Positions 1-5,596 of a stretch of 5,597 bases of DNA are shown piece after piece. Origin of the DNA: Methanosarcina sp. (lineage in GTDB: Archaea > Halobacteriota > Methanosarcinia > Methanosarcinales > Methanosarcinaceae). The notes beneath the pieces were generated by a model. That model had not been told where the DNA came from. It did not search any database and saw only the letters and a program-made list of their open reading frames with translations. A program made the translations under genes and the position numbers. The DNA lies in assembly GCA_017883485.1 (NCBI GenBank), contig JADGNM010000192.1, positions 1 to 5,597 of the forward strand. The letters run 5' to 3'. Positions within the stretch are counted from its first letter, which is position 1. Each line of letters begins with the position of its first letter.

Positions 1-75
1 AAGCATCATCATTGACCTCATACGCCAAATATTATGTTTGCAGTGAAATCGATGACAGCTATTGGAGTAACTGTC

Positions 76-117
76 TAATATGACATAGTCATGTTATATA
101 TGGCGAATCTTTATATG
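76..117 (+). promoter_or_regulatory. Candidate pstC promoter with 21-bp dyad
   Basis: An inverted repeat covers 76-96: arms TAATATGAC and GTCATGTTA around the spacer ATA, with one T/G mismatch. It runs into a TATA-like TTATATAT (94-101). A second and better TATA box, TTTATATG (110-117), is preceded by CGAATC (104-109), which resembles an archaeal BRE. Using the second box, transcription would begin near 140 and leave a leader of about 135 nt before pstC. A dyad touching the TATA/BRE region is a typical place for an archaeal repressor or activator site. The dyad is directly visible; the promoter role is inferred. Confidence 0.45.
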
Positions 118-262
118 CCTCTCACCTTTTATAGTGGATTGTAAGGAAAGCAAATTGGACACGTATAGGTTGCTGATTTTTTAGCTTTGTTTGAGCGAGA
201 AAGGTCAGAACATTTTGAGCGTAGAATATATCCCACTAAAGAAGTAAAAAACAAAATGATTT

Positions 263-270
263 CAGGAGAA
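263..270 (+). promoter_or_regulatory. Ribosome binding site of pstC
   Basis: CAGGAGAA lies just before the ATG at 275, with AGGAG (264-268) six bases from the start codon. It is a good match to the 3' end of archaeal 16S rRNA and supports the chosen start. Confidence 0.7.
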
Positions 271-274
271 AGAA

Positions 275-1165
275 ATGCTTAGCAGGAAGCATAAAGAGAA
301 GATTATCGAATCGTGGCTGTTCTTTGTCAGTACTCTTACTGTTGTTATTGTTTTCCTCATATGCCTTTTTTTATTCAGTGACAGTTTACTTCTCTTTAAA
401 AGCACATCTCTTCAGGGCTTTCTCACTGGCAAATTCTGGTATCCGACGTCAGTACCCAGGCAGTTTGGGCTATTACCTCTGTTTTTCGGCTCCCTTCTTG
501 TGACTGCCGGCTCAATTATTTTTGCGGTGCCTCTAGGGATTGCTTGTGCAATATATATTGCCGAGATTGCAAACCCGAAGGTAGCAGATTTAATGAAGCC
601 TTTTATTGAAATTCTTGCAGGCATTCCTTCCGTTGTATTTGGATTTTTCGGGCTTGTTATATTGGTTCCGGTTGTACAGAATACCTTTAACCTGCCTACT
701 GGACAGACCGCTCTTACAGGTTCCATTATGCTCGGAATTATGGCGCTTCCGACAATCATTTCTATTTCAGAAGATGCGATAAGTTCGGTTCCCAGCATTA
801 TCAAGGAGGGCTCGCTTGCTCTTGGGGCCACGAGATGGCAGACTATATATAAGGTTATAGTCCCTGCAGCAATCTCCGGAATTTCAGCGGCTGTAATGCT
901 TGGTATAGGAAGAGCTATAGGAGAGACTATGACCCTCTTGATGGTAACAGGAAATACTGCAATAATCCCTTCTTTTCCAGAGGGTCTTCTGAGTTCGGTA
1001 AGGACAATGACTGCCACAATAGCACTTGAAATGGGGGAGGTTCCCCAGGGAAGTGATCATTTCCATGCTCTTTTTGCGGTCGGGTCTGTGCTTTTTATCG
1101 TTACTTTCCTGATTAACTTAATTGCGGATTCAATTAAAAAGCGATATAGATTCAAGGTGGACTAG
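275..1165 (+). CDS. pstC: Phosphate ABC transporter permease PstC
   Basis: PstC is one of the two integral membrane subunits of the PstSCAB high-affinity phosphate importer and forms the transmembrane channel with PstA. The 296-residue protein has an N-terminal membrane segment at about 13-35, followed by the conserved core beginning near residue 66 with further hydrophobic segments around 66-95, 114-136, 147-165, 200-225 and 262-285. Family signatures visible are AGIPSVVFGFFGLVIL (115-130) and the cytoplasmic EAA loop at about 178-203 (EGSLALGATRWQTI), which docks onto the ATPase, followed by GIGRAIGETMT (210-220). Length is normal for the family. The ATG at 275 is preceded by AGGAG. pstA begins one base after the TAG stop, so the two are surely cotranscribed and probably translationally coupled. 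A PstC assignment over PstA rests on gene order and the longer Q/N-rich loop after the VPVVQNTFNLP segment; the permease family itself is clear. Confidence 0.93.
   Translation: MLSRKHKEKIIESWLFFVSTLTVVIVFLICLFLFSDSLLLFKSTSLQGFLTGKFWYPTSVPRQFGLLPLFFGSLLVTAGSIIFAVPLGIACAIYIAEIANPKVADLMKPFIEILAGIPSVVFGFFGLVILVPVVQNTFNLPTGQTALTGSIMLGIMALPTIISISEDAISSVPSIIKEGSLALGATRWQTIYKVIVPAAISGISAAVMLGIGRAIGETMTLLMVTGNTAIIPSFPEGLLSSVRTMTATIALEMGEVPQGSDHFHALFAVGSVLFIVTFLINLIADSIKKRYRFKVD
1154..1160 (+). promoter_or_regulatory. Ribosome binding site deciding the pstA start
   Basis: AAGGTGG lies inside the last codons of pstC, six bases before the ATG at 1167. It is a strong archaeal Shine-Dalgarno sequence. It argues for the start at 1167 rather than an in-frame ATG at 1122, which would overlap pstC by 44 bases and has no comparable site. 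Confidence 0.75.
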
Positions 1166-1166
1166 C

Positions 1167-2090
1167 ATGGAATTGAGTGCAGAATCAAATGAAAGCGACC
1201 ATAAAATGGCAAGGGCCCACGGCGGACAGATTATGAGGCTGAACGCAAGGACCAGTGAAAAAATTGCCTTTGCATTACTCAGCCTTTCAGCATCGATAGT
1301 TGCAGGATTTGTGCTGATTATGCTTTCCTATATTATCTACAACGGATATAGTGCAATTAATTTTGGTTTCCTTACTGAAGTGCCTACAAATATGATGACT
1401 GAAGGCGGGATCTATCCGGCAATTGTAGGCACTTTAATCCTTATTGTAGGGTCAATGGCTGTAGCCCTTCCAATGGGAATTATGGCTGCTATCTATCTTA
1501 ACGAATACGCGGGAGAGAACCGAACTACATGGATTATAGAAATGGCGATCAATAACCTGGCAGGGACTCCATCCGTAGTATTCGGACTTTTCGGAATGGC
1601 ACTTTTTGTTAATTACTTTAATTTTGGCCCTTCCGTACTTGCGGCATCTCTTACCCTTTCCCTTCTAATTCTGCCGGTGATTATCCGTGCCAGTGAGGAG
1701 GCCCTGATTACAGTCCCGAATGAATACAGGGAGTCCTCCCTTGCACTTGGTGTCAGCAAATGGCAGACTATCAGGTATGTGGTTCTTCCGGCAGCCATCC
1801 CAGGGATTGTTACCGGTTCTATCCTGAGCATCGGAAGAGTTGCAGGGGAGACTGCTCCTATTCTTCTTACAGGAGCCGCTTATTTTCGACCGAGACTGCC
1901 TGATTCTATCTATTCCCAGTTCATGGCTCTTCCCTACCATCTCTTCGTACTGGCTACTGCCGGAACACATGTTGCCAAAACCCGCCCCCTTCAGTACGGA
2001 ACGGCTCTGGTTTTGTTGGCAATCGTGCTGGGCTTGGATATCATAGCGGTATTAATCCGCAGGCATTACAGGCAAAAGTTGAAAATTTAA
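1167..2090 (+). CDS. pstA: Phosphate ABC transporter permease PstA
   Basis: PstA is the partner permease of PstC in the phosphate importer. From the ATG at 1167 the protein is 307 residues. A hydrophilic N-terminal tail (about 1-30) is followed by a membrane segment at about 33-58, then hydrophobic segments near 84-111, 132-150, 156-174, 207-225 and 278-297. The family hallmarks are NNLAGTPSVVFGLFGMALFV (129-148), the EAA cytoplasmic loop (about 189-214, with ESSLALGVSKWQTIRYVVLP) and GRVAGETAPILLTGAAYF (223-240). The stretch around LPYHLFVLATAGTH (255-268) fits PstA, where this loop commonly precedes the final helix. The reading frame stays open 45 bases further upstream, but the strong site AAGGTGG supports the shorter start. 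It sits one base after pstC, and the next pst gene is 339 bp away, so the transcript may be just pstCA. Confidence 0.93.
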   Translation: MELSAESNESDHKMARAHGGQIMRLNARTSEKIAFALLSLSASIVAGFVLIMLSYIIYNGYSAINFGFLTEVPTNMMTEGGIYPAIVGTLILIVGSMAVALPMGIMAAIYLNEYAGENRTTWIIEMAINNLAGTPSVVFGLFGMALFVNYFNFGPSVLAASLTLSLLILPVIIRASEEALITVPNEYRESSLALGVSKWQTIRYVVLPAAIPGIVTGSILSIGRVAGETAPILLTGAAYFRPRLPDSIYSQFMALPYHLFVLATAGTHVAKTRPLQYGTALVLLAIVLGLDIIAVLIRRHYRQKLKI

Positions 2091-2174
2091 CCCATTTATT
2101 AAAAATTTAATGTATCTCATAATGATAACTTACAGGAGTAGAAACAATTAACTAGAATAATATATTGAATATTT

Positions 2175-2217
2175 GACTTTATTGCCCAGAAAATCGTCTT
2201 TAATTGCCCGAAAACGG
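2175..2217 (+). repeat. Two tandem copies of a ~22-bp repeat
   Basis: CTTTATTGCCCAGAAAATCG (2177-2196) is followed directly by CTTTAATTGCCCGAAAACGG (2198-2217). The shared ATTGCCC cores start at 2181 and 2203, exactly 22 bp or about two helical turns apart, so a protein binding both would sit on one face of the DNA. They lie about 110-150 bp upstream of the pstB TATA box. The repeat is visible; function as an activator or regulator site is inferred. Confidence 0.6.
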
Positions 2218-2312
2218 TAGACTTCCCCTTTATTATATCTAACCAATACCCACTGCTACTATACAAAACATACCTTTGTAAGAATAAATTTATTGAGAAC
2301 TTCTATAAACCC

Positions 2313-2337
2313 ATGACTTTAGTGAGTTATTTATATA
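2313..2337 (+). promoter_or_regulatory. Candidate pstB-phoU promoter
   Basis: A perfect TTTATATA box lies at 2330-2337. Archaeal spacing puts the transcription start near 2360 and gives a leader of about 70 nt before pstB. Directly upstream, ATGACTTTAGTGAGTTAT (2313-2330) resembles ATGACATAGTCATGTTAT at 80-97 before pstC: with one small gap on each side, 15 positions agree. This is a candidate shared phosphate-control element. Confidence 0.5.
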
Positions 2338-2418
2338 CTCTTTGTAAATAATCAGCCAAAACATTGGGTTTTCGAAATATTTTGTTGTACTTTTGCACAG
2401 ATTCTCTTTAGACTAACT

Positions 2419-2423
2419 GAGGT
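2419..2423 (+). promoter_or_regulatory. Ribosome binding site of pstB
   Basis: GAGGT lies six bases before the ATG at 2430. It supports this start over the in-frame ATG at codon 14, which has no such site. Confidence 0.55.
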
Positions 2424-2429
2424 TCATAA

Positions 2430-3224
2430 ATGACTGAAACTGCCCTAAACTTAGCTCAACCCCAGAATATGGCTAAGCCTCATATTGAAGTAGAAAACTT
2501 GAATTTATGGTACGGGGAAAAGCAGGCCCTTAAGAATATCTCTATGCAGATCCCCCAAAATAGCGTAACTGCTCTTATAGGTCCTTCAGGCTGCGGCAAG
2601 TCCACTTTCATACGTTGTTTAAACCGGATGAATGATCTTATCAAGAACTGCAGGATCGAAGGTAAAGTTTTGATTGAAAATAAGAATGTCTACGGCACAG
2701 ATGTGGATGTTGTTGAACTCAGGAAACAGGTAGGAATGGTATTCCAGAAACCAAACCCTTTCCCGATGTCCATTTATGACAATATTGCATATGGGCCGCG
2801 CATTCATGGTGCAAATAAAAAGGATTTGGATGGTGTTGTCGAGGGTGCCCTTCGTTCAGCTGCTCTCTGGGGTGAAACCTCAGACAGGCTCAAATCTCCT
2901 GCCTTTTCTCTTAGCGGCGGGCAACAGCAAAGGCTTTGTATTGCCAGGACTCTAGCAGTAAAGCCCAGGGTTATTCTTTTGGATGAACCCTGCAGCGCTC
3001 TTGATCCGATTTCCACTTCAAGAATTGAAGAACTTATCATGAACCTTAAAAAAGATTATACTCTAGTAATCGTAACTCATAATATGCAACAAGCAGCAAG
3101 GATATCAGACTATACCGGATTTTTCCTTATGGGGGAACTGATTGAGTTCGGCGAAACCAGGCAGATTTTCCACAACCCTCGAGAAAAAAGTACTGAGGAT
3201 TACATTACTGGCAGGTTTGGGTGA
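2430..3224 (+). CDS. pstB: Phosphate ABC transporter ATP-binding protein PstB
   Basis: PstB is the cytoplasmic ATPase (two copies per transporter) that powers phosphate import through PstCA. All ABC motifs are intact in the 264 residues: Walker [10 protein letters not shown] (51-59), Q-loop Q106 in [16 protein letters not shown], signature LSGGQ (161-165), Walker B VILLDEP (181-187), D-loop SALD (189-192) and switch histidine H217 in VTHNMQQA. PstB-specific stretches include [10 protein letters not shown] (62-71), [14 protein letters not shown] (105-118), [13 protein letters not shown] (162-174) and [12 protein letters not shown] (185-196). Length is typical, with a slightly long N-terminus. 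The gene has its own candidate promoter. Its stop codon overlaps the Shine-Dalgarno sequence of phoU, so the two are probably translationally coupled. Nothing suggests loss of function. Confidence 0.97.
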   Translation: MTETALNLAQPQNMAKPHIEVENLNLWYGEKQALKNISMQIPQNSVTALIGPSGCGKSTFIRCLNRMNDLIKNCRIEGKVLIENKNVYGTDVDVVELRKQVGMVFQKPNPFPMSIYDNIAYGPRIHGANKKDLDGVVEGALRSAALWGETSDRLKSPAFSLSGGQQQRLCIARTLAVKPRVILLDEPCSALDPISTSRIEELIMNLKKDYTLVIVTHNMQQAARISDYTGFFLMGELIEFGETRQIFHNPREKSTEDYITGRFG

Positions 3225-3225
3225 T
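3220..3225 (+). promoter_or_regulatory. Ribosome binding site of phoU overlapping the pstB stop
   Basis: GGTGAT, a close match to the anti-Shine-Dalgarno of methanogen 16S rRNA, contains the pstB stop codon TGA (3222-3224) and lies six bases before the phoU ATG at 3232. This arrangement favours coupled translation of PstB and PhoU. Confidence 0.75.
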
Positions 3226-3231
3226 TGAAAT

Positions 3232-3883
3232 ATGGTTCGAGAACGATACCTGAGGCAGCTGGATTTGCTCAAGGAAGCCGTACTTTCCCTTGGAAAAATG
3301 GTTCAGAGGGTATTCAGAGATTCGATGATTGCAGTAGAACATCTCGACATTAAGCTAGCTGAAAGAACGATTGCCTCTGAAACGGAACTAAATAAACTTG
3401 AGGAAGGAATTGAGGTTTCTATTTGCGACCTTCTTGCACTTCAGCAGCCTATAGCCAGCGATCTTCGGCTTGTCGTATCTTCTCTCAAGATCGCAGCAGA
3501 TCTCAAAAGAATTGAAGGACTATCGATCAACATTGCCAAAATCCCTGGAAAAATTGATGGTGGGCATATAAAGCCCCTTGTAGATACAAGAAAAATGGCA
3601 GATATTGCAGTATACATGCTCGAGAACTCCCTCAAGGCTTTTCAGACTCAGGACGTCGAACTTCGCAAGAGCGACAGCGGCTAGGGATGATGAGGTCGAC
3701 AAGCTTTTTTATGCAGTCTGGGTTGAACTGATAGAAATGATGGCAAAAGATACAAGCATTATTTCCAAAGCCACATACTTACTTTTCCTGATTCGCTATA
3801 TTGAAAGGATTGCTGATCACTGCTGTAATATCTGTGAGAGTGTTGTCTATCTTACTACGGCTGAGAGAGTCAAACTGAACTGA
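3232..3883 (+). pseudogene. phoU: Phosphate uptake regulator PhoU, interrupted by a one-base frameshift
   Basis: PhoU is a cytoplasmic protein of two three-helix bundles that damps Pst activity and, in bacteria, links it to phosphate signalling. The frame from 3232 gives 150 residues and stops at TAG 3682-3684 after DVELRKSDSG. The rest of the protein continues in the next frame from about 3665 (ARATAARDDEVDKLF) to the TGA at 3881-3883. Skipping one base, best placed at C3664, restores DVELARATAARDDEVD and a 216-residue protein, normal for the family. The first bundle has DLRLVVSSLKIAADLKRIEG (77-96); the second has IRYIERIADHCCNICE, with the usual ERIxDH metal-site motif. Both halves look well conserved apart from the shift, so this is a recent mutation, a sequencing error or, less likely, programmed +1 frameshifting. 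If real and uncorrected, the product is a PhoU lacking most of its second bundle. Confidence 0.88.
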
Positions 3884-3898
3884 AAACTCTACTTCCCA

Positions 3899-3920
3899 AT
3901 TTTATTTTTTCTCTTCTTTC
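3899..3920 (+). terminator. Candidate oligo-T terminator after phoU
   Basis: A pyrimidine-rich tract starting 16 bases after the phoU stop includes TTTATTTTTTCTCTTCTTTC (3901-3920). Further T5 runs lie at 3951-3955 and 3964-3968. Archaeal RNA polymerase terminates at oligo-T stretches without needing a hairpin, and none is obvious here. Confidence 0.5.
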
Positions 3921-3990
3921 CTCTCGATGTCTCTAATAGTCTTTCTAAAATTTTTCACTCCTCTTTTTGCATAGTTCTCGATATCAGTTG

Positions 3991-4018
3991 ATGTACACAT
4001 TTTAAGTACATTTATAAA
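3991..4018 (+). promoter_or_regulatory. Candidate pyrC promoter with overlapping palindrome
   Basis: ATGTAC (3991-3996) and GTACAT (4006-4011) form perfect inverted arms nine bases apart. The second arm ends on the first base of TTTATAAA (4011-4018). A protein on this dyad would probably block TBP/TFB. No Shine-Dalgarno sequence precedes the ATG at 4032, so the mRNA may be leaderless or nearly so. However, the TATA box is closer to the ATG than usual, which would put the expected start near 4041, so the exact box is uncertain. Confidence 0.45.
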
Positions 4019-4031
4019 CATATAGACGCCC

Positions 4032-5420
4032 ATGCCTGATATTCTTATCAAAAATACAAGGATTTATTACAATGATTCTCTTCAGCCTGCCGAGATCATT
4101 ATCGAAAGAGGTAAGATTACTAAAATAGGAAGAGACCTGAGAGTATCGAGCTCGGATATGATTATAGATGCCGAAGGTGCTCTTACCTTGCCTGCAGGAA
4201 TTGATGTGCACGTTCATTTCAGGGAACCTGGCATGACAGCAAAGGAAAATTGGTATACGGGCTCATGCGCGGCAGCTGCAGGCGGAATTACCACTGTTAT
4301 CGATCAGCCTAATACAATCCCTCCTACGACTGATAGGCGATCTTTTGAGCAAAAACTTAAACTTGCCAGGAAAAAATCCATTATCGATTTTGGGATCAAT
4401 GGCGGTGTGATGGCAGGGAATATAGATAAGTTAGATGAGCTCTGGAAATTGGGGGTTACTGCTTTTGGGGAGATTTTCATGGCCGAGTCAACAGGTGGAT
4501 TAAATGTCAACGAAGAGACTTTTGAGGAAGCTCTTGCTGAAATTAAACGCCTCGGAGCCATTGCAACTATTCATGCCGAAGATGAGAAGCTGCATCTTGA
4601 GCTAGAAGAGTTATTTAAAGGATATTTTTCTCCTGACTATCACTCAAAAGTACGCCCAAACGAGTGCGAAGCGGCTGCTGTTCAAAGAGCTCTCGAGCTT
4701 ATTTCCAGACTGAAAGTTAGGTCACACTTTTGTCATATAAGCACTCTCGAAGCTATAGGTATGATCAGAAAGGAAAAATACCTTGCAACAAAGGAAAAAA
4801 GAAAACCGCTTTTTACTTGTGAAGTCACACCTCACCATCTTTTTCTCTCGATGCGAGATTGGGAAAGACTCAGATCTTTTGGTAAAATGAATCCGCCTCT
4901 TCGAGGAAGCCACAGTATTAAAGCCCTTGTAAATGGAATGAATGATGGAACTATTGACATGATAGCTTCAGATCATGCCCCGCATCTGGAGTCAGAAAAG
5001 GACGCTGATATAAGATTTGCTCCTTCTGGAGTTCCCGGAGTTGAAACCCTTATGCCTCTCATGATTGCTGCAGTCAGGAAAAACATCCTTCCTCTTAAAC
5101 AAATGATAAAGCTTACAAGCTGGAATCCAGCAAAGGTTTTTGGGTTGGATAGTCAGGCCAAAGGCAGACTTGAAGTAGGTTTTGATGCGGACCTTATAAT
5201 TGTGAATCCCCGCAATCTTCAACCTATTAAGGCTGAGATGTTGCATAGTAAGGCGGGCTGGACGCCTTTTGACGGCATGGATGGAGTTTTCCCTCAATAT
5301 ACGTTGTCCAGAGGTGAGATTATATGGATCGAGGAGTCTATTGAGGCTGGATCTGGAAGAGGTAAATTCCTGGAAGGCAATGGAAAAAGATCCGAAGAAG
5401 GCTTCGAAGAAACTGATTAA
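4032..5420 (+). CDS. pyrC: Dihydroorotase PyrC
   Basis: Dihydroorotase catalyses the reversible cyclisation of N-carbamoyl-L-aspartate to dihydroorotate in de novo pyrimidine synthesis. It is a cytosolic metal-dependent amidohydrolase. Visible in the 462 residues are DVHVHFREPG (58-67) with metal ligands H60 and H62 and substrate-binding R64; DQPN (91-94) with N94; H181 in TIHAED; H235 in HFCHIST; GKMNPPLR (284-291); the catalytic D314 in ASDHAPH (312-318); and PSGVPGVET (331-339). At the position of the carboxylated lysine of many homologues, here in AFGEIFM (144-150), there is E148. The C-terminus runs past the usual PYTxxG-like region (VFPQYTLSRGEIIWIEES, 419-436) into a hydrophilic Gly/Glu/Lys-rich tail of about 26 residues, so the protein is slightly long. 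The ATG at 4032 gives the expected N-terminus, although it has no ribosome binding site. A paralogous hydantoinase or allantoinase is less likely, given the archaeal dihydroorotase pattern. Confidence 0.94.
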   Translation: MPDILIKNTRIYYNDSLQPAEIIIERGKITKIGRDLRVSSSDMIIDAEGALTLPAGIDVHVHFREPGMTAKENWYTGSCAAAAGGITTVIDQPNTIPPTTDRRSFEQKLKLARKKSIIDFGINGGVMAGNIDKLDELWKLGVTAFGEIFMAESTGGLNVNEETFEEALAEIKRLGAIATIHAEDEKLHLELEELFKGYFSPDYHSKVRPNECEAAAVQRALELISRLKVRSHFCHISTLEAIGMIRKEKYLATKEKRKPLFTCEVTPHHLFLSMRDWERLRSFGKMNPPLRGSHSIKALVNGMNDGTIDMIASDHAPHLESEKDADIRFAPSGVPGVETLMPLMIAAVRKNILPLKQMIKLTSWNPAKVFGLDSQAKGRLEVGFDADLIIVNPRNLQPIKAEMLHSKAGWTPFDGMDGVFPQYTLSRGEIIWIEESIEAGSGRGKFLEGNGKRSEEGFEETD

Positions 5421-5438
5421 AAATCTGGGTTGAAAAAG

Positions 5439-5489
5439 GATTTTCCGAATTAAGAGATTTTCGTGATATAGAGATTTTCAGAATTAAAT
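5439..5489 (+). repeat. Three tandem 17-bp repeats downstream of pyrC
   Basis: GATTTTC begins at 5439, 5456 and 5473, exactly 17 bp apart. The units are GATTTTCCGAATTAAGA, GATTTTCGTGATATAGA and GATTTTCAGAATTAAAT. Units 1 and 3 agree at 14 of 17 positions and units 1 and 2 at 12 of 17. The array starts 18 bp after the pyrC stop. It is not in a gene I can recognise. GAAAA-AGGA-TTTTC (5432-5445) forms a small hairpin at its left edge. Confidence 0.75.
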
Positions 5490-5513
5490 ATTAAATAAAA
5501 CGTATCCTCTTCA

Positions 5514-5542
5514 AATTGAGTGAAAACCTTTTACTTTCAATT
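5514..5542. terminator. Imperfect palindrome, possible bidirectional terminator
   Basis: AATTGA (5514-5519) pairs with TCAATT (5537-5542), with further AAAA/TTTT pairing inside and a few mismatches, giving a 29-bp imperfect dyad. It lies between the end of pyrC and a possible minus-strand coding end at 5537. That is a reasonable place for a terminator between convergent genes, but a long T-run is lacking. Confidence 0.3.
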
Positions 5543-5596
5543 CGATGAACTTCTTTCCCTGATTAATTGAGCCAGAGATGGCATCTCAAATTTCTT
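5537..5596 (-). CDS. Possible C-terminal end of a minus-strand gene
   Basis: On the minus strand, a frame open from the window edge reads KKFEMPSLAQLIRERSSSN and stops with TGA at 5539-5537. The sequence has an ordinary protein-like composition with an amphipathic look, but nineteen residues are too few to identify a family and the open frame may be chance. A + strand ATG at 5578 (MASQIS, running off the edge) is a competing reading, but has no clear ribosome binding site. Confidence 0.25.
   Translation of the reverse strand, partial: KKFEMPSLAQLIRERSSSN

Larger units (their letters stand above)
1..274. other. Non-coding region upstream of pstC
   Basis: No convincing gene is visible on either strand. 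The + frame ending at a TGA at 81-83 could be the last 26 codons of an upstream gene, but the peptide is not one I recognise and does not look like the end of a PstS protein. A second open stretch, 169-282 on the + strand, lacks an ATG and runs into the pstC start. The region is AT-rich and is best read as a promoter and leader. Confidence 0.5.
2091..2429. other. 339-bp non-coding gap between pstA and pstB
   Basis: No credible gene is seen here. It is AT-rich and contains the AT-only palindrome ATTAAA-AA-TTTAAT (2098-2111), two adjacent copies of a roughly 22-bp repeat (2175-2217), a perfect 12-bp palindrome AATAAATTTATT (2283-2294) and a TATA box (2330-2337). Such a gap inside a pst cluster suggests a second transcription unit starting before pstB. 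No hairpin with a T-run, or other clear terminator, is visible after pstA. Confidence 0.6.
3884..4031. other. phoU-pyrC intergenic region
   Basis: This 148-bp spacer holds T-rich tracts at its 5' side and a palindrome with a TATA box at its 3' side. Together they suggest that pst transcription ends here and pyrC is transcribed separately. Confidence 0.55.

Noticed and set aside
169..282. Open + strand frame running into the pstC start (about 37 codons)
   Set aside because: It has no ATG or GTG start, no ribosome binding site and no recognisable sequence; its end overlaps the pstC start only by chance.
412..1017. 201-codon open frame on the minus strand within pstC
   Set aside because: It lies antisense to a clear PstC gene, has no recognisable domain and is a mirror of the coding bias of pstC.
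1122..1166. Upstream in-frame ATG for pstA
   Set aside because: It would overlap pstC by 44 bases, while AAGGTGG is placed exactly for the ATG at 1167.
1665..1970. Minus-strand open frame inside pstA
   Set aside because: Shadow of pstA; low-complexity, unrecognisable product and no ribosome binding site.
2098..2111. Palindrome ATTAAA-AA-TTTAAT after pstA as a terminator
   Set aside because: Composed only of A and T in AT-rich DNA, so expected by chance, and without a following T-run.
2122..2151. Tiny ATG-initiated frame of nine codons after pstA
   Set aside because: Too short, no upstream ribosome binding site; nothing supports translation.
4992..5297. Minus-strand 101-codon frame within pyrC
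   Set aside because: Antisense to conserved dihydroorotase motifs and without domain character.
5439..5489. CRISPR array
   Set aside because: The repeats are head-to-tail with no spacers and only 17 bp long.
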